A stretch of 58,035 bases of DNA. It comes from Gallionella sp. Lineage in GTDB: Bacteria > Pseudomonadota > Gammaproteobacteria > Burkholderiales > Gallionellaceae. The stretch lies in NCBI GenBank assembly GCA_030645955.1, contig JAUSMR010000024.1, positions 1-58,035 on the forward strand, in the 5' to 3' direction. A program made the translations under genes and the position numbers. Positions within the stretch are counted from its first letter, which is position 1. Every line of letters begins with the position of its first letter. Shown here piece after piece: positions 16,383-26,884 of the stretch. The notes under the pieces were generated by a model. It ran no database searches. It saw nothing but the letters and a program-made list of their open reading frames with translations, and was not told the origin of the DNA.

Positions 16383-17146
16383 TGCTGAGATTTGTCGGAA
16401 GAAAATTGTTGTCCGGCTTTTTGGCGTTGACCGGCTACACCTCACTGCTGCTATATGGCTTGTCAAACCTGCATATGCTGCGCATCGAGCCGATCAGAAA
16501 AGGGTTTTACCGCCAGATTTTTTTCAGCGGCAATGAGGCATTGCATATCATCGGTTTCATCGGTCTTTTGCTGGGCGTGATTGTCTCCACGCAAACTTTT
16601 TCACTTGCAGGCGGTGATAGCTCCCTGGTGGTCAAAGTCATGGCCTGGGTGATTGTATGGGAGGTTGGACCGTTATTTGCGGCGATCATCATCATCGCCA
16701 GAAGCGGTTCCGCAATTGCAGTCGAGTTAGCGCTGATGAAAATTGACGGTGAGATTTCCAGCCTGGAGCGCATGGGAGTTTCGCCGCTGCATTTCCTGGT
16801 GGTGCCCAGAATCATCGGGGTGGCAATATCGGTAGTTGCGCTGACTGCTTATTTTCAAATTGTGGCGGTTGTTGGCGGGCTGGCTGTGAGCTCGATATTC
16901 CAGAATGTCCTTTTTTGGGATCAAATACATCGTTTTGTCGGGTTGGTTAACCCCTGGCTATTGATAGGCGGGATTTTGAAGAGCCTGGTGTTCGGTTTGG
17001 CGATTTCAACTATCGCCTGTTTCCATGGCATCTCGGCAGGAATGACTTCTTCCGTGGTGCCGCAAGCGGCCATAAAAGCGGTTATTCGCGCCCTGCTGGC
17101 AGTGTTTGTGCTGGATATTTTGTTTGCCGGTCTCAGGTTGATCTAG
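16382..17146 (+). CDS. MlaE-family ABC transporter permease
   Basis: A 254-residue membrane protein of the MlaE/YrbE family with about five helices. Diagnostic segments are GFIGLLLGVIVSTQTF, the EVGPLFAAIIIIARSGSAIAVELALMKIDGEISSLERMGVSPLHFLVVPR block and ISTIACFHGISAGMTS near the end. It would form the membrane channel of a phospholipid transporter with the MCE and ATPase-like genes just upstream. A perfect-arm hairpin directly after the stop (17151-17228) closes the operon. Confidence 0.88.
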   Translation: MLRFVGRKLLSGFLALTGYTSLLLYGLSNLHMLRIEPIRKGFYRQIFFSGNEALHIIGFIGLLLGVIVSTQTFSLAGGDSSLVVKVMAWVIVWEVGPLFAAIIIIARSGSAIAVELALMKIDGEISSLERMGVSPLHFLVVPRIIGVAISVVALTAYFQIVAVVGGLAVSSIFQNVLFWDQIHRFVGLVNPWLLIGGILKSLVFGLAISTIACFHGISAGMTSSVVPQAAIKAVIRALLAVFVLDILFAGLRLI

Positions 17147-17150
17147 CCAG

Positions 17151-17228
17151 GTAGGGTGGGCACGTTTTCGTGCCCACGCGGGCAACGAGCGTCATTTCCG
17201 CGTGGGCACGAAAACGTGCCCACCCTAC
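17151..17228. repeat. Long hairpin repeat after the Mla-like operon
   Basis: Arms GTAGGGTGGGCACGTTTTCG and its complement CGAAAACGTGCCCACCCTAC extend to GTGCCCACGCGG/CCGCGTGGGCAC around a loop of about 14 bases. It starts 5 bp after the permease stop and may double as a transcription end, though there is no T-run. Confidence 0.9.
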
Positions 17229-17314
17229 AGCCAGGCAGGCGGATGCATGTTTGCCGACCGGCAGTATGACGGCCTCTGCTTTGCCTTTTACCCATTGCGG
17301 GAGCTGGCAGCGTC

Positions 17315-17344
17315 TGCGACAGCGTAAGCAAAGCCTGATAGAAT
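17315..17344 (+). promoter_or_regulatory. Candidate sigma-70 promoter for ndk
   Basis: TGCGAC, 18 bases, TAGAAT, ending 42 bp before the ndk start codon. The -35 match is weak. Confidence 0.35.
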
Positions 17345-17386
17345 AGCGGGCCGATTTTTATTAACTTTTAGTTTGGAGAATGTAGC

Positions 17387-17812
17387 ATGGCTGTTGAACG
17401 TACCCTGTCGATTATCAAACCCGATGCTGTTGCCAAGAATGTCATCGGTCAGATTTACACCCGTTTTGAAAACGCCGGCCTCAAGGTTATTGCCGCGCGC
17501 ATGGTGCAGTTGTCGCGCGCCGAAGCGGAAGGTTTTTATGCCGTGCACCGCGCCCGCCCGTTCTTCAACGATCTGGTCAGCTTCATGATTTCCGGCCCGG
17601 TGATGGTGCAGGCGCTGGAAGGCGAAGGCGCAATTTTGAAAAACCGCGATCTGATGGGCGCGACCGACCCGAAGAAGGCCGACAAAGGCACGATACGCGC
17701 GGACTTCGCCGACAGCATCGACGCGAATGCGGTGCATGGTTCCGATGCGGCTGAAACTGCCGCAGTGGAAATCGCGTATTTCTTTCCCGCGATGAATGTT
17801 TATTCCCGTTAA
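17387..17812 (+). CDS. ndk: Nucleoside diphosphate kinase
   Basis: A 141-residue cytoplasmic enzyme that passes the gamma-phosphate of ATP to nucleoside diphosphates through a phosphohistidine. The start [26 protein letters not shown], the [16 protein letters not shown] segment and the active-site motif NAVHGSDA are all present. A GGAG site precedes the ATG. It lies directly upstream of rlmN, a frequent pairing in betaproteobacteria. Confidence 0.97.
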   Translation: MAVERTLSIIKPDAVAKNVIGQIYTRFENAGLKVIAARMVQLSRAEAEGFYAVHRARPFFNDLVSFMISGPVMVQALEGEGAILKNRDLMGATDPKKADKGTIRADFADSIDANAVHGSDAAETAAVEIAYFFPAMNVYSR

Positions 17813-17824
17813 GTAGTCACATAG

Positions 17825-18907
17825 ATGCAGCAAAACCTCCTCGACTTTGATGCGCATGCGCTTGCGGCATATCTCACGGAAATGGGCGAGAAGCCGTTTC
17901 GTGCGCGCCAGCTGATGCGCTGGATTTACAGGGAAGGGGAGTCCGATTTCTCTGCGATGACCGACATCGCGGCAGCTTTGCGCGGCAAGCTCGCACAATG
18001 CGCTTGTATCGCTGCGCCGGAAGTCATGCGCGAAGAGTTATCCGCTGACGGCACGCGCAAGTGGTTGCTGAACGTTGGCACGGGTAATGCCGTTGAGGCG
18101 GTGTACATTCCCGAAGAGACGCGCGGTACGCTGTGCGTCTCCACACAGGCGGGGTGCGCACTGGACTGTGCGTTTTGCTCGACCGGCAAGCAGGGCTTCA
18201 ACCGCAACCTCAGCGTGGCGGAGATCATCGGCCAGCTGTGGTGGGCGAACCACCAGCTCGGCAAGGATGCCGAGGGAAACTGGCGAATCAGCAACGTGGT
18301 GCTGATGGGCATGGGCGAGCCGCTGCTGAATTACGACAATACCGTGAGTGCGTTGCGCCTGATGCTGGACGATCATGCCTATGGCCTGTCGCGCCGCCGT
18401 GTGACGGTGTCCACTTCCGGCATAGTGCCGGCGATGGACAGGTTGCGCGAGGATTGTCCGGTCGCGCTGGCAGTGTCGCTGCACGCGCCGAACGACAAGC
18501 TGCGCGACATACTGGTGCCGGTCAACCGGAAGTATCCGCTCAAGGAATTGCTGGCAGCCTGCCGGCGTTATCTGGAGCACGCGCCGCGCGATTTCATCAC
18601 TTTCGAGTACGTGCTGCTGGATGGCGTGAACGACAGCGAACAACAGGCGCGCGAGCTGGTGCGGCTGGTGCGCGACGTGCCGTGCAAATTCAACCTGATC
18701 CCGTTCAACCCCTTTCCACAGACGCATTATCGACGTTCCAAGCCGGACACCATTCAGCGTTTTCGCGATGTGCTGATGCAGGCGGACATTGTCACCACCA
18801 CGCGCAAGACGCGCGGTGAGGACATCGCTGCAGCCTGCGGGCAATTGGCGGGACAGGTACAGGATAAAACCAGGCGAACGGGCATGGTAAATAGCCACCC
18901 CTTATGA
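17825..18907 (+). CDS. rlmN: 23S rRNA/tRNA adenine-C2 methyltransferase
   Basis: A radical-SAM enzyme that methylates A2503 of 23S rRNA and A37 of some tRNAs. The 360-residue protein has the [19 protein letters not shown] cluster motif (CxxxCxxC), the [12 protein letters not shown] motif, and [37 protein letters not shown]. The conserved C-terminal cysteine is in [12 protein letters not shown]. It starts 12 bp after ndk and was probably transcribed with it. Confidence 0.96.
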   Translation: MQQNLLDFDAHALAAYLTEMGEKPFRARQLMRWIYREGESDFSAMTDIAAALRGKLAQCACIAAPEVMREELSADGTRKWLLNVGTGNAVEAVYIPEETRGTLCVSTQAGCALDCAFCSTGKQGFNRNLSVAEIIGQLWWANHQLGKDAEGNWRISNVVLMGMGEPLLNYDNTVSALRLMLDDHAYGLSRRRVTVSTSGIVPAMDRLREDCPVALAVSLHAPNDKLRDILVPVNRKYPLKELLAACRRYLEHAPRDFITFEYVLLDGVNDSEQQARELVRLVRDVPCKFNLIPFNPFPQTHYRRSKPDTIQRFRDVLMQADIVTTTRKTRGEDIAAACGQLAGQVQDKTRRTGMVNSHPL

Positions 18908-18919
18908 TGAACCCGGCAT

Positions 18920-19032
18920 GCCCGTTTCCCTCTCTCCTAACTCTGATGGAACGACTAGCCATCCGACTAAGCTGGCAAAAAACGCCAGCCAAGTCGTTGG
19001 TTATCTCCCGCTTGCGGGCGAGAGGGACCCGG
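18920..19032. repeat. Nested palindromic repeat between rlmN and pilW
   Basis: Outer arms CCCTCTCTCC / GGGCGAGAGGG enclose an ACGACT/AGTCGT stem with GCTGGC/GCCAGC inside, plus a CTCCCGCTTGCGGGCGAG hairpin. The last part resembles the CTCTCCCGCAAGCGGGAGAG unit found in frame at 42213-42258. Confidence 0.75.
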
Positions 19033-19106
19033 TTTCGCTACGCGAGCTTCGTGTTAACCGCGCCGCATTCCGCTGGGGTTTTTAGATGAATAGCCGAGGT
19101 GTACTG

Positions 19107-19847
19107 ATGAACAGAGTGATTATTCTATTGTTTTTGTTCGCCGGTTTAACGGGCTGTGGAACGCCATCAGGCGGCTCCAGTGTCAACGCAAGCGCTAAAG
19201 TGCATACCGAATTGGCCGGGTTATATTATGAGATGGGGAAGTATGGTGTTGCGCTGGAAGAGATAGAGCAAGCCATGCAGGCAGATCGAAACTATGCGCC
19301 AGCCTACAGCGTGCGCGGTTTGGTGCATATGGCATTGCGCGAGGACAAGGAAGCAGAAGAGGATTTTCAGAAGAGTTTGCGCATGGACAGGACCGATTCC
19401 GATACGCATAACAACTATGGCTGGTTTTTGTGTCAGCGTGACAGGGTGAAAGAAGCTATTCCGCAGTTCATGGCTGCATTGAAAAACCCGCTGTATCAAA
19501 CACCGGCGCGCGCTTATCTGAATGCCGGGCTGTGCTCCAAAAAAGCAGGCAATAACAAGGATGCCGAGGAGTTTCTGCAACAGGCGTTGCAGATACAGCC
19601 CGACTTGGCGCAAGCCTGGCTGGGACTGGCGGAATTGAGTTTTGCCAATGCTGATTACTTTGCAGCAAAGAGATATTTCACGAATTTTTCTGAAAAATCC
19701 GGCAGCCTGACAGCGGAGCAACTTTGGCTGGCTGTGCGCATTGCACGCAAGAATGGTGATCGTAATTCAGAATCCAGCTATGGAATGCAGTTGCGCAAAC
19801 TGTTTCCCGATTCGCGCGAAGCTCAAATGTTAATGCGTGGTGAATAA
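19107..19847 (+). CDS. pilW: Type IV pilus biogenesis/stability lipoprotein PilW (PilF)
   Basis: A 246-residue outer-membrane lipoprotein (signal ending in LFAGLTGC) made of TPR repeats, including VHTELAGLYYEMGKYGVALEEIEQAM, RGLVHMALREDKEAEEDFQKSL, NNYGWFLCQRDRVKEAIPQFMAAL and YLNAGLCSKKAGNNKDAEEFLQQAL. In the family this protein is needed for assembly and stability of the PilQ secretin. The ATG at 19107 is chosen over one seven codons upstream because GAGGTG stands before it. It overlaps rodZ by one base (TAATG). The position between rlmN and rodZ is typical. Confidence 0.9.
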   Translation: MNRVIILLFLFAGLTGCGTPSGGSSVNASAKVHTELAGLYYEMGKYGVALEEIEQAMQADRNYAPAYSVRGLVHMALREDKEAEEDFQKSLRMDRTDSDTHNNYGWFLCQRDRVKEAIPQFMAALKNPLYQTPARAYLNAGLCSKKAGNNKDAEEFLQQALQIQPDLAQAWLGLAELSFANADYFAAKRYFTNFSEKSGSLTAEQLWLAVRIARKNGDRNSESSYGMQLRKLFPDSREAQMLMRGE

Positions 19848-20827
19848 TGGAAAATATTACCGAAAACAACGCCGTGCCAGTAAATAATTCTGCCGAAATA
19901 CCCGCGACTTCGCCGGGACAGATGCTGTGCGAAGCACGCGAGCGTCTCGGTTTAAGTGTGATGGATGTCGCCAGCCAGATCAAGTTCGCACCGCGACAAA
20001 TCGAGGCATTGGAAGCGGACGATTATCAGCATCTGCCCGAAGCGGCTTTTCTGCGCGGTTTTGTGCGGAGTTATGCCAAAATATTACATTTGGATGCGCA
20101 GACTGTATTGGCGGCTTTACCTCAAAATAAAGCAGTTCCGGTAGAGTTGATCCCGGGTTCGGTTGGGGAACCGTTCCCTGATGTTCGTTCTGTGCTGCGG
20201 CAAAATTTGATCTGGCTGGGCGTAGCTCTGCTGCTGATCACGATTGTGGCGGGATTTGCGTTATGGTATTTCACTGCACCGCCTGAGCAATCCAAGGCTG
20301 CGCAGGTTGAATCACCGGTTGCCTTGCCTGACGAAATACAAATTACCCCTGCCCAGCCAATTCCGGAGGCTGCCGTAATCGAGCCTGAAGCACCCAAGGC
20401 GCGGCCTTCAACCGAGACTGAAACACCCAGGATGCGGCCTTCAATCGGGTCTGAAACATCCAAAATGCGGCCTCAGGCAGCAGTGGCGCAGTCTTCGGTT
20501 CAGGCCGCAAGCACTATGGATTCACGTCTTGCGCAGCGAAATCAGGCGATAGCATCCGATACCCAGTCCGACACATCGACACCAGTCACTTCGCTGCGTC
20601 TGGAGTTCAGTGAAGAGTCGTGGGCAGAAATCAAAGACAAGGATGGCAAGATACTATCTTCGCGTGTTCATCCCGGTGGCAACGTGTTGCGTGTGAATGG
20701 ACGTGCGCCGTTCTCGATACTGATCGGCCGCGCAGCATCGGTACGCCTGTATTACCGGGACAAAGAGGTTGACCTGGTCCCGCACACCAGAAGTTCGACT
20801 GAAGTGGCGCACTTGACGCTGGAGTGA
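19847..20827 (+). CDS. rodZ: Cytoskeleton protein RodZ-like (HTH, membrane helix, DUF4115)
   Basis: A 326-residue protein. The N-terminal helix-turn-helix ([37 protein letters not shown], then [14 protein letters not shown]) is followed by one membrane helix ([22 protein letters not shown]), a disordered periplasmic linker and the C-terminal DUF4115 domain ([29 protein letters not shown]-like [20 protein letters not shown]). RodZ links MreB to the envelope and controls rod shape. The linker includes three copies of an 11-residue unit (period 33 bp, 20401-20475; [22 protein letters not shown]). Its end touches ispG. Confidence 0.88.
   Translation: MENITENNAVPVNNSAEIPATSPGQMLCEARERLGLSVMDVASQIKFAPRQIEALEADDYQHLPEAAFLRGFVRSYAKILHLDAQTVLAALPQNKAVPVELIPGSVGEPFPDVRSVLRQNLIWLGVALLLITIVAGFALWYFTAPPEQSKAAQVESPVALPDEIQITPAQPIPEAAVIEPEAPKARPSTETETPRMRPSIGSETSKMRPQAAVAQSSVQAASTMDSRLAQRNQAIASDTQSDTSTPVTSLRLEFSEESWAEIKDKDGKILSSRVHPGGNVLRVNGRAPFSILIGRAASVRLYYRDKEVDLVPHTRSSTEVAHLTLE
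20401..20475 (+). repeat. 33-bp tandem repeat in the rodZ linker
   Basis: GCGGCCT recurs at 20401, 20434 and 20467. The period is an exact multiple of three, so copy number can change without a frameshift. Confidence 0.8.
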
Positions 20828-20829
20828 GC

Positions 20830-22071
<1,242 letters not shown>

Positions 22072-22080
22072 AAGATACTT

Positions 22081-22159
22081 TGTCCACGAAAAACACGAAA
22101 CACACGAAATCAAGCAAATGTGTTCGGTGTATTCGTGCTTTTCGTGTCTTTCGTGGACA
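22081..22159. repeat. CACGAAA-type inverted repeat between ispG and hisS
   Basis: Left arm TGTCCACGAAAAACACGAAA and right arm TTCGTGTCTTTCGTGGACA, each with CACGAAA-like sub-repeats, form a large imperfect hairpin in the ispG-hisS gap. Confidence 0.85.
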
Positions 22160-22181
22160 GTAATTGTTTTCAGGTTGAAAT

Positions 22182-23453
22182 ATGAGCGATAACAATACCC
22201 TGCAAGCCGTGCGCGGCATGAACGACATCCTGCCGGACGAGGCGGAGTTGTGGCTATGGTTCGAGGAAGTGGTGCGCGACTGGCTGCACAGCTACGGCTA
22301 CCGCAATATCCGCATGCCGCTGGTCGAACCGACCGCGTTGTTCAAGCGCGCCATCGGCGAGGTGACCGACATCGTCGAGAAGGAGATGTACAGCTTCGAG
22401 GACGCCCTGAACGGCGACCACCTCACGCTGCGCCCGGAAGGCACGGCTTCCTGCGTGCGTGCGGTGCTGCAACACAATTTGCTGTATAACGCGCCGCAGC
22501 GCCTGTATTACAGCGGGCAGATGTTCCGCCATGAACGCCCGCAAAAGGGGCGTTACCGGCAGTTTCATCAGGTCGGCGTGGAAGCGTTGGGCTTTGCCGG
22601 GCCGGATATCGATGCCGAACAGATTTTGATGTGCGCGCGGCTGTGGAACAAGCTCGGTATCCGCGATGTCGCGCTGCAACTGAACACGCTGGGCGACACG
22701 GCCTCGCGGCATCGCCACCGTGCGAAGCTGATCAGTTATTTCGAACAACACCGGGATATGCTGGATGCCGATGCCACGCGCCGCCTGCACAGCAATCCGC
22801 TGCGCATCCTGGACAGCAAGAATCCGGCGATGCAGGAGCTGATTGCCGCTGCGCCCGGGCTGGCGGATGAACTGGAAGAAGATGCACTCAGGCATTTTGA
22901 CGAAGTGCAGGCGATGCTCAGGCGCCACGACGTTGCGTTCGAAATCAACCCGAGCCTGGTGCGCGGGCTGGACTATTACAACCGCACCGTGTTCGAATGG
23001 GTAACCGCGAGCCTCGGCGCGCAGGGCACCATCTGCGCCGGCGGCCGCTATGACGGGTTGGTCGAACAGGTCGGCGGCAAGCCAACACCCGCAACCGGTT
23101 TTGCGATGGGCGTGGAGCGGCTGCTGGCGTTGTTGCAGGAAGACGGCATGGCACTGCCCAAATCGGAAGTGGATGTGTATGTAGTGCATCAGGGCGAATT
23201 GTCCGGTCAGTTGGCGAGCAAGGTGGCGGAACAATTGCGCGACGACAAGCTGCGCGTGCTGCTGCATTGCGGCGGCGGCAGTTTCAAGTCGCAAATGAAG
23301 AAAGCCGATGCCAGCGGCGCGCGCGTGGCGGTGGTGATCGGAGATGACGAAGCGCAGGCGAACGAAGTCAGCGTGAAGCCGATGCAGGGCGGTGATCAGG
23401 TGCGGGTGGGCGTGCAAGCCCTTGTCGCGACAGTTAATAAACTTATCAAATAG
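22182..23453 (+). CDS. hisS: Histidyl-tRNA synthetase
   Basis: A class II aminoacyl-tRNA synthetase of 423 residues. Motif 1 region ([29 protein letters not shown]), motif 2 ([36 protein letters not shown]), the histidine-specific [15 protein letters not shown] and motif 3 ([26 protein letters not shown]) are all visible, followed by the anticodon-binding domain. It lies in the common ispG-hisS-yfgM-bamB-der order. Confidence 0.97.
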   Translation: MSDNNTLQAVRGMNDILPDEAELWLWFEEVVRDWLHSYGYRNIRMPLVEPTALFKRAIGEVTDIVEKEMYSFEDALNGDHLTLRPEGTASCVRAVLQHNLLYNAPQRLYYSGQMFRHERPQKGRYRQFHQVGVEALGFAGPDIDAEQILMCARLWNKLGIRDVALQLNTLGDTASRHRHRAKLISYFEQHRDMLDADATRRLHSNPLRILDSKNPAMQELIAAAPGLADELEEDALRHFDEVQAMLRRHDVAFEINPSLVRGLDYYNRTVFEWVTASLGAQGTICAGGRYDGLVEQVGGKPTPATGFAMGVERLLALLQEDGMALPKSEVDVYVVHQGELSGQLASKVAEQLRDDKLRVLLHCGGGSFKSQMKKADASGARVAVVIGDDEAQANEVSVKPMQGGDQVRVGVQALVATVNKLIK

Positions 23454-23462
23454 GAGCGGAAA

Positions 23463-24101
23463 ATGGCAGCATTGGATTTGCAGGAACAGGAACAATTCGA
23501 AGCCCTCAAAGCATGGTGGTACGAAAATCGCAACCTGATACTCGGCGCATTGTTGGTCGTTGTTGTTGCAATTGGCGGCTGGCGCGGCTGGCAGTATTAC
23601 CAGCATAAGCAGGCTGGCGAAGCCGCAACGTTGTATCAGCAATTCGTCAATCAATTAGAGGGCAACGATGCCAAGCGCATGAACGATGCCGCCGCTGCGG
23701 TGATGGAAAGATATGCCGGCACCGCCTATGCCCCGCGTGCCGCATTACTGGCAGCGCTGGTGAACGAGCAGGTGAAAGATGTGGGGCGTGCCAAAACGCA
23801 ATTGCAATGGGCCATCGATCACGCCGAAGAAGCCGGCCTGAAAGACGTGGCACGTTTGCGTTTGGCAGCGATACTGCTGGATGAAAAAAATTATGACAGC
23901 GCGCTGAACCTGCTGGAAACGGCTCATCCGCCTTCGTTCGACGGTTTGTATGCAGACTTGAGGGGCGACGTTTTGAGCGCGCAGGGCAATACAGCCGAGG
24001 CAAGAAGCGCGTACAAGCTGGCCTACGAAAAGGCCGATGCCAAGAGTCCCTACCGCAATCTGATACATATGAAGCTCGATGCACTGGGCGCTGCTAAATG
24101 A
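23463..24101 (+). CDS. yfgM: YfgM-family TPR-like membrane protein
   Basis: A 212-residue protein with a short cytoplasmic start (LDLQEQEQFEALKAWWYENRN), one membrane helix (LILGALLVVVVAIGGWRGWQYY) and a periplasmic TPR-like region (YAPRAALLAALVNEQVKDVGRAKTQLQWAIDHA, ARLRLAAILLDEKNYDSALNLLE). YfgM interacts with the SecYEG translocon and PpiD in E. coli. The stop overlaps the bamB start (ATGA). Confidence 0.9.
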   Translation: MAALDLQEQEQFEALKAWWYENRNLILGALLVVVVAIGGWRGWQYYQHKQAGEAATLYQQFVNQLEGNDAKRMNDAAAAVMERYAGTAYAPRAALLAALVNEQVKDVGRAKTQLQWAIDHAEEAGLKDVARLRLAAILLDEKNYDSALNLLETAHPPSFDGLYADLRGDVLSAQGNTAEARSAYKLAYEKADAKSPYRNLIHMKLDALGAAK

Positions 24102-25357
24102 AATTAGTATGTTTATTCCTTCGCCCCTTTGATAAGGCGAAGGAAATTTGCCAGGGACCGGCCCTTCGACGTGGCTCAGGACAGGCCCTTCGACAGCGCT
24201 CAGGACAGGCCCTTCGACTTGGCTCAGGACAGGCGTTGTTGCTGGCATTTCTCGCGCTCAGCGGCTGTTCTGCCGATAAGCCGTCGGGCTGGGCAGGCAT
24301 GAAGGGCGAACCCGCCAAACTGGTCGAGTTCACCGGGACGGCAAAATTCGAGGTGCGCTGGTTTGGTCATGTCGGGGATTTGGGCGAAAACTTGCTGCAA
24401 CCCGCGCTGACTAAAGATGCGATCTATGGTGTGTCCGGCAAGGGAAGTTTGACGCGTCTGGATATTGCCACCGGCAAGCAGGCATGGCGCATTGAAAGTG
24501 GTATTAAAGTCAGTGGCGGAGCAGGTAGCGGAGAAGGCCTGGTACTCATCGGAAGCGACAAGGGTGACGTGCTGGCCTATGACGAAAACGGCAAACTCCG
24601 CTGGAAGAGCAGGGTATCCAGCGAGGTGTTGAGCGTGCCGCAAGTCGCGGATGGCGTGGTGATGGTGCGCAGCGGCGATGGGCGTATTGCAGGATTGGAC
24701 GCGACAGACGGCAAGCGTGTCTGGGTGTACGAGCGCAGCACACCGGCTCTGGTGGTGCGCAGTCATGCCGGAGTCACGATACAGCGTGGCGTGGCATATG
24801 CCGGATTTGCCGGTGGTAAACTGGTGGCGATCAGAGTCAAAAATGGCGAAGTGCTGTGGGAAACATCGGTATCGCAACCGCGCGGCAATACTGAGCTGGA
24901 GCGCATCAGCGACATCACCAGTAACCCGGTAGTCGATGATGAGCAAGTCTGTGCAATTGCTTTCCAGGGGCGTGTGGCGTGTTATGACATAGTGCAAGGC
25001 AGCCCGTTGTGGAACCGCGAGATTTCCAGCGACAAGGGTATGACGCTGTTGCGCAAATATCTTTACCTGAGCGACGCGAATGGATCGGTCATTGTTCTGG
25101 ATAAGACCAGTGGCAGCGCGATGTGGAAAAACGATCAGTTGTTCATGCGTGACACTACTGCGCCTTCCGTTTTAATGAATTTTGTCGTGGTTGGCGATAA
25201 TGAGGGATACCTGCACGGGTTGAGCCGCGAAGATGGAAACTATGCTGCACGCATCAAACTGGACGGAGGCGCGATAAAAGCGTCACCAATCCAGCTGGAC
25301 GACGGGCTGCTGGTGCAAACGCAAAGCGGCAGACTGTATTCGTTGTCCATACATTAA
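24098..25357 (+). CDS. bamB: Outer-membrane assembly lipoprotein BamB with repeat-expanded signal peptide
   Basis: BamB is the beta-propeller lipoprotein of the Bam outer-membrane protein assembly complex. The mature part shows the repeating PQQ-like blades (GSLTRLDIATGKQAWRIESG, GDVLAYDENGKLRWKSRVSSE, GRIAGLDATDGKRVWVYE, GYLHGLSREDG). The lipobox is FLALSGC with Cys at about 57, far later than the usual 18-22. The extra stretch is three exact-length 24-bp units (24160-24231), translated as GPALRRGS, GQALRQRS, GQALRLGS in the signal peptide. The ATG at 24098 overlaps the yfgM stop, which supports it. A TTG at about 24235 would give a short signal without positive charge. How this precursor is exported is open. 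Confidence 0.9.
   Translation: MKLVCLFLRPFDKAKEICQGPALRRGSGQALRQRSGQALRLGSGQALLLAFLALSGCSADKPSGWAGMKGEPAKLVEFTGTAKFEVRWFGHVGDLGENLLQPALTKDAIYGVSGKGSLTRLDIATGKQAWRIESGIKVSGGAGSGEGLVLIGSDKGDVLAYDENGKLRWKSRVSSEVLSVPQVADGVVMVRSGDGRIAGLDATDGKRVWVYERSTPALVVRSHAGVTIQRGVAYAGFAGGKLVAIRVKNGEVLWETSVSQPRGNTELERISDITSNPVVDDEQVCAIAFQGRVACYDIVQGSPLWNREISSDKGMTLLRKYLYLSDANGSVIVLDKTSGSAMWKNDQLFMRDTTAPSVLMNFVVVGDNEGYLHGLSREDGNYAARIKLDGGAIKASPIQLDDGLLVQTQSGRLYSLSIH
24160..24231 (+). repeat. Three tandem 24-bp units in the bamB signal region
   Basis: Units begin GGCCCTTCGACGTGGCTCAG, GGCCCTTCGACAGCGCTCAG and GGCCCTTCGACTTGGCTCAG, each completed by GACA. They belong to the TTCGACAGGCTCAG family and keep the bamB frame. 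Confidence 0.93.
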
Positions 25358-25358
25358 A

Positions 25359-25434
25359 TGGGGCTGGAGACCAGGGCCAGGGACTAGGAAAAAGCACAAA
25401 ACCTGGCCCCCTGGTCTCTAGCCCCTAGCCCCTC
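25359..25434. repeat. CTGGTCTC/GAGACCAG hairpin repeat between bamB and der
   Basis: The left side (GGGGCTGGAGACCAGGGCCA, then GGGACTAGG) is roughly complementary to the right side (TGGCCCCCTGGTCTCTAGCC). It has short tandem sub-units like the heptamer arrays elsewhere in the window. Confidence 0.75.
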
Positions 25435-25451
25435 TTTATAAGGTTATCAAA

Positions 25452-26852
25452 ATGTTGCCCACACTTGTTTTAGTAGGTCGTCCGAACGTGGGCAAGTCCA
25501 CCTTGTTCAACCGTCTCACGCGCAGCCGCGACGCACTGGTCGCCGATTTGCCGGGGCTGACCCGCGACCGTCATTACGGACGCGGCAGGGTGGGGGACAG
25601 ACCCTATCTGGTGGTAGACACCGGCGGGCTGGAACCGGTCGCCAAAGAAGGCATCATGTTCGAGATGGCCAAACAAAGCCGCCAGGCGGTGGACGAGGCC
25701 GACATGGTGCTATTCCTGGTCGATGGCCGCGCCGGGTGCACGCCGCAGGATGCCATCATCGCCGAGCAATTGCGCAAGACTGGCAAGCCGATATTGCTGC
25801 TGGTCAACAAGGCCGAGGGCATGGCGCGCGCCAAAGTGACCGCCGAATTTTTCGAGCTGGGTCTGGGCGAACCGCTGCCGATTTCCTCTGCGCATGGCGA
25901 CAACGTGAACGAAGTAGTCGAGATCGCGCTGGAGAATTTTCCGCTTGAAGCCGAAGAAGAATCCGCTGTAGAAAAACCCCCGAAACTGGCCATCGTCGGC
26001 CGCCCCAATGTCGGCAAATCCACATTGGTCAATGCCATCCTCGGTGAGCAGCGCGTGATCGCGTTCGACCAGCCGGGCACCACGCGCGACAGCATTTACA
26101 TCGACTTCGAGCGCGACGGCAAGCAATACACCATCATCGACACTGCCGGGGTGCGCCGGCGCGGCAAGGTGGAAGAAGCGGTGGAGAAATTTTCCGTGAT
26201 CAAAACCATGCAGGCGATCGAGGATGCCAACGTGGTGGTGCTGGTGGTGGACGCACGCGACCAGATCACCGAGCAGGATGCGCACGTTGCAGACTACGTG
26301 CTGCAGGCGGGGCGCGCGCTGGTGCTGGCAGTCAACAAGTGGGACGGGCTGGACGAGCATCACCGCGATCAGGTCAAGCGCGACATCGAGCGCAAACTGC
26401 ATTTCCTGAGCTTTGCCAAGCTGCATTACATTTCCGCGTTGCACGGCAACGGCATAGCGGGTGTGCTCAAATCGGTCGATGAAGCCTATGCGGCGGCGAT
26501 GGCCAAACTGTCCACACCGAAACTCACCCGCGCCCTGATAGGCGCACTGGAAAAGCAGGCGCCGCCAAAAAGCGGACGCTTCACCCCCAAGATGCGCTAC
26601 GCCCATCAGGGCGGCAGCAACCCGCCGCTGATCGTGATCCACGGCAGCGGACTGGACGACGTACCGGCCAGTTACACGCGCTATCTGGAGCGCATCTTCT
26701 GCGAGATATTCAAGCTCAAGGGCACGCCGCTCAAAATCCAGTACAACTCCAGCAAGAATCCGTTCGAGGGGACAAAACCAAAACCACTCACCGAGGCCGA
26801 GCAACGCAAGGCGCACCGGGCTCGCATACGCGGGCGCAAGCTGTATGGGTGA
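25452..26852 (+). CDS. der: Ribosome-assembly GTPase Der (EngA)
   Basis: A 466-residue protein with two tandem GTPase domains and a C-terminal KH-like domain, needed for 50S subunit maturation. Each domain shows G1 ([24 protein letters not shown]), G3 (DTGG; DTAG) and G4 (NKAE; NKWD). The C-terminal part has [19 protein letters not shown] and the basic tail. Length and order are normal for the family. Confidence 0.97.
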   Translation: MLPTLVLVGRPNVGKSTLFNRLTRSRDALVADLPGLTRDRHYGRGRVGDRPYLVVDTGGLEPVAKEGIMFEMAKQSRQAVDEADMVLFLVDGRAGCTPQDAIIAEQLRKTGKPILLLVNKAEGMARAKVTAEFFELGLGEPLPISSAHGDNVNEVVEIALENFPLEAEEESAVEKPPKLAIVGRPNVGKSTLVNAILGEQRVIAFDQPGTTRDSIYIDFERDGKQYTIIDTAGVRRRGKVEEAVEKFSVIKTMQAIEDANVVVLVVDARDQITEQDAHVADYVLQAGRALVLAVNKWDGLDEHHRDQVKRDIERKLHFLSFAKLHYISALHGNGIAGVLKSVDEAYAAAMAKLSTPKLTRALIGALEKQAPPKSGRFTPKMRYAHQGGSNPPLIVIHGSGLDDVPASYTRYLERIFCEIFKLKGTPLKIQYNSSKNPFEGTKPKPLTEAEQRKAHRARIRGRKLYG

Positions 26853-26884
26853 TTTTTTCAGGCATTAGCGAAAGGAAGAAAATC

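Noticed and set aside
17151..17228. Rho-independent terminator after the MlaE-like gene
   Set aside because: The stem is strong but no T-run follows and the same kind of hairpin occurs as an interspersed repeat; kept as a repeat only.
22254..23654. Long minus-strand frame (466 codons) opposite hisS
   Set aside because: Shadow of a well-conserved synthetase; no homologous features.
25710..26816. Minus-strand frame (368 codons) opposite der
   Set aside because: Shadow of the Der coding sequence.
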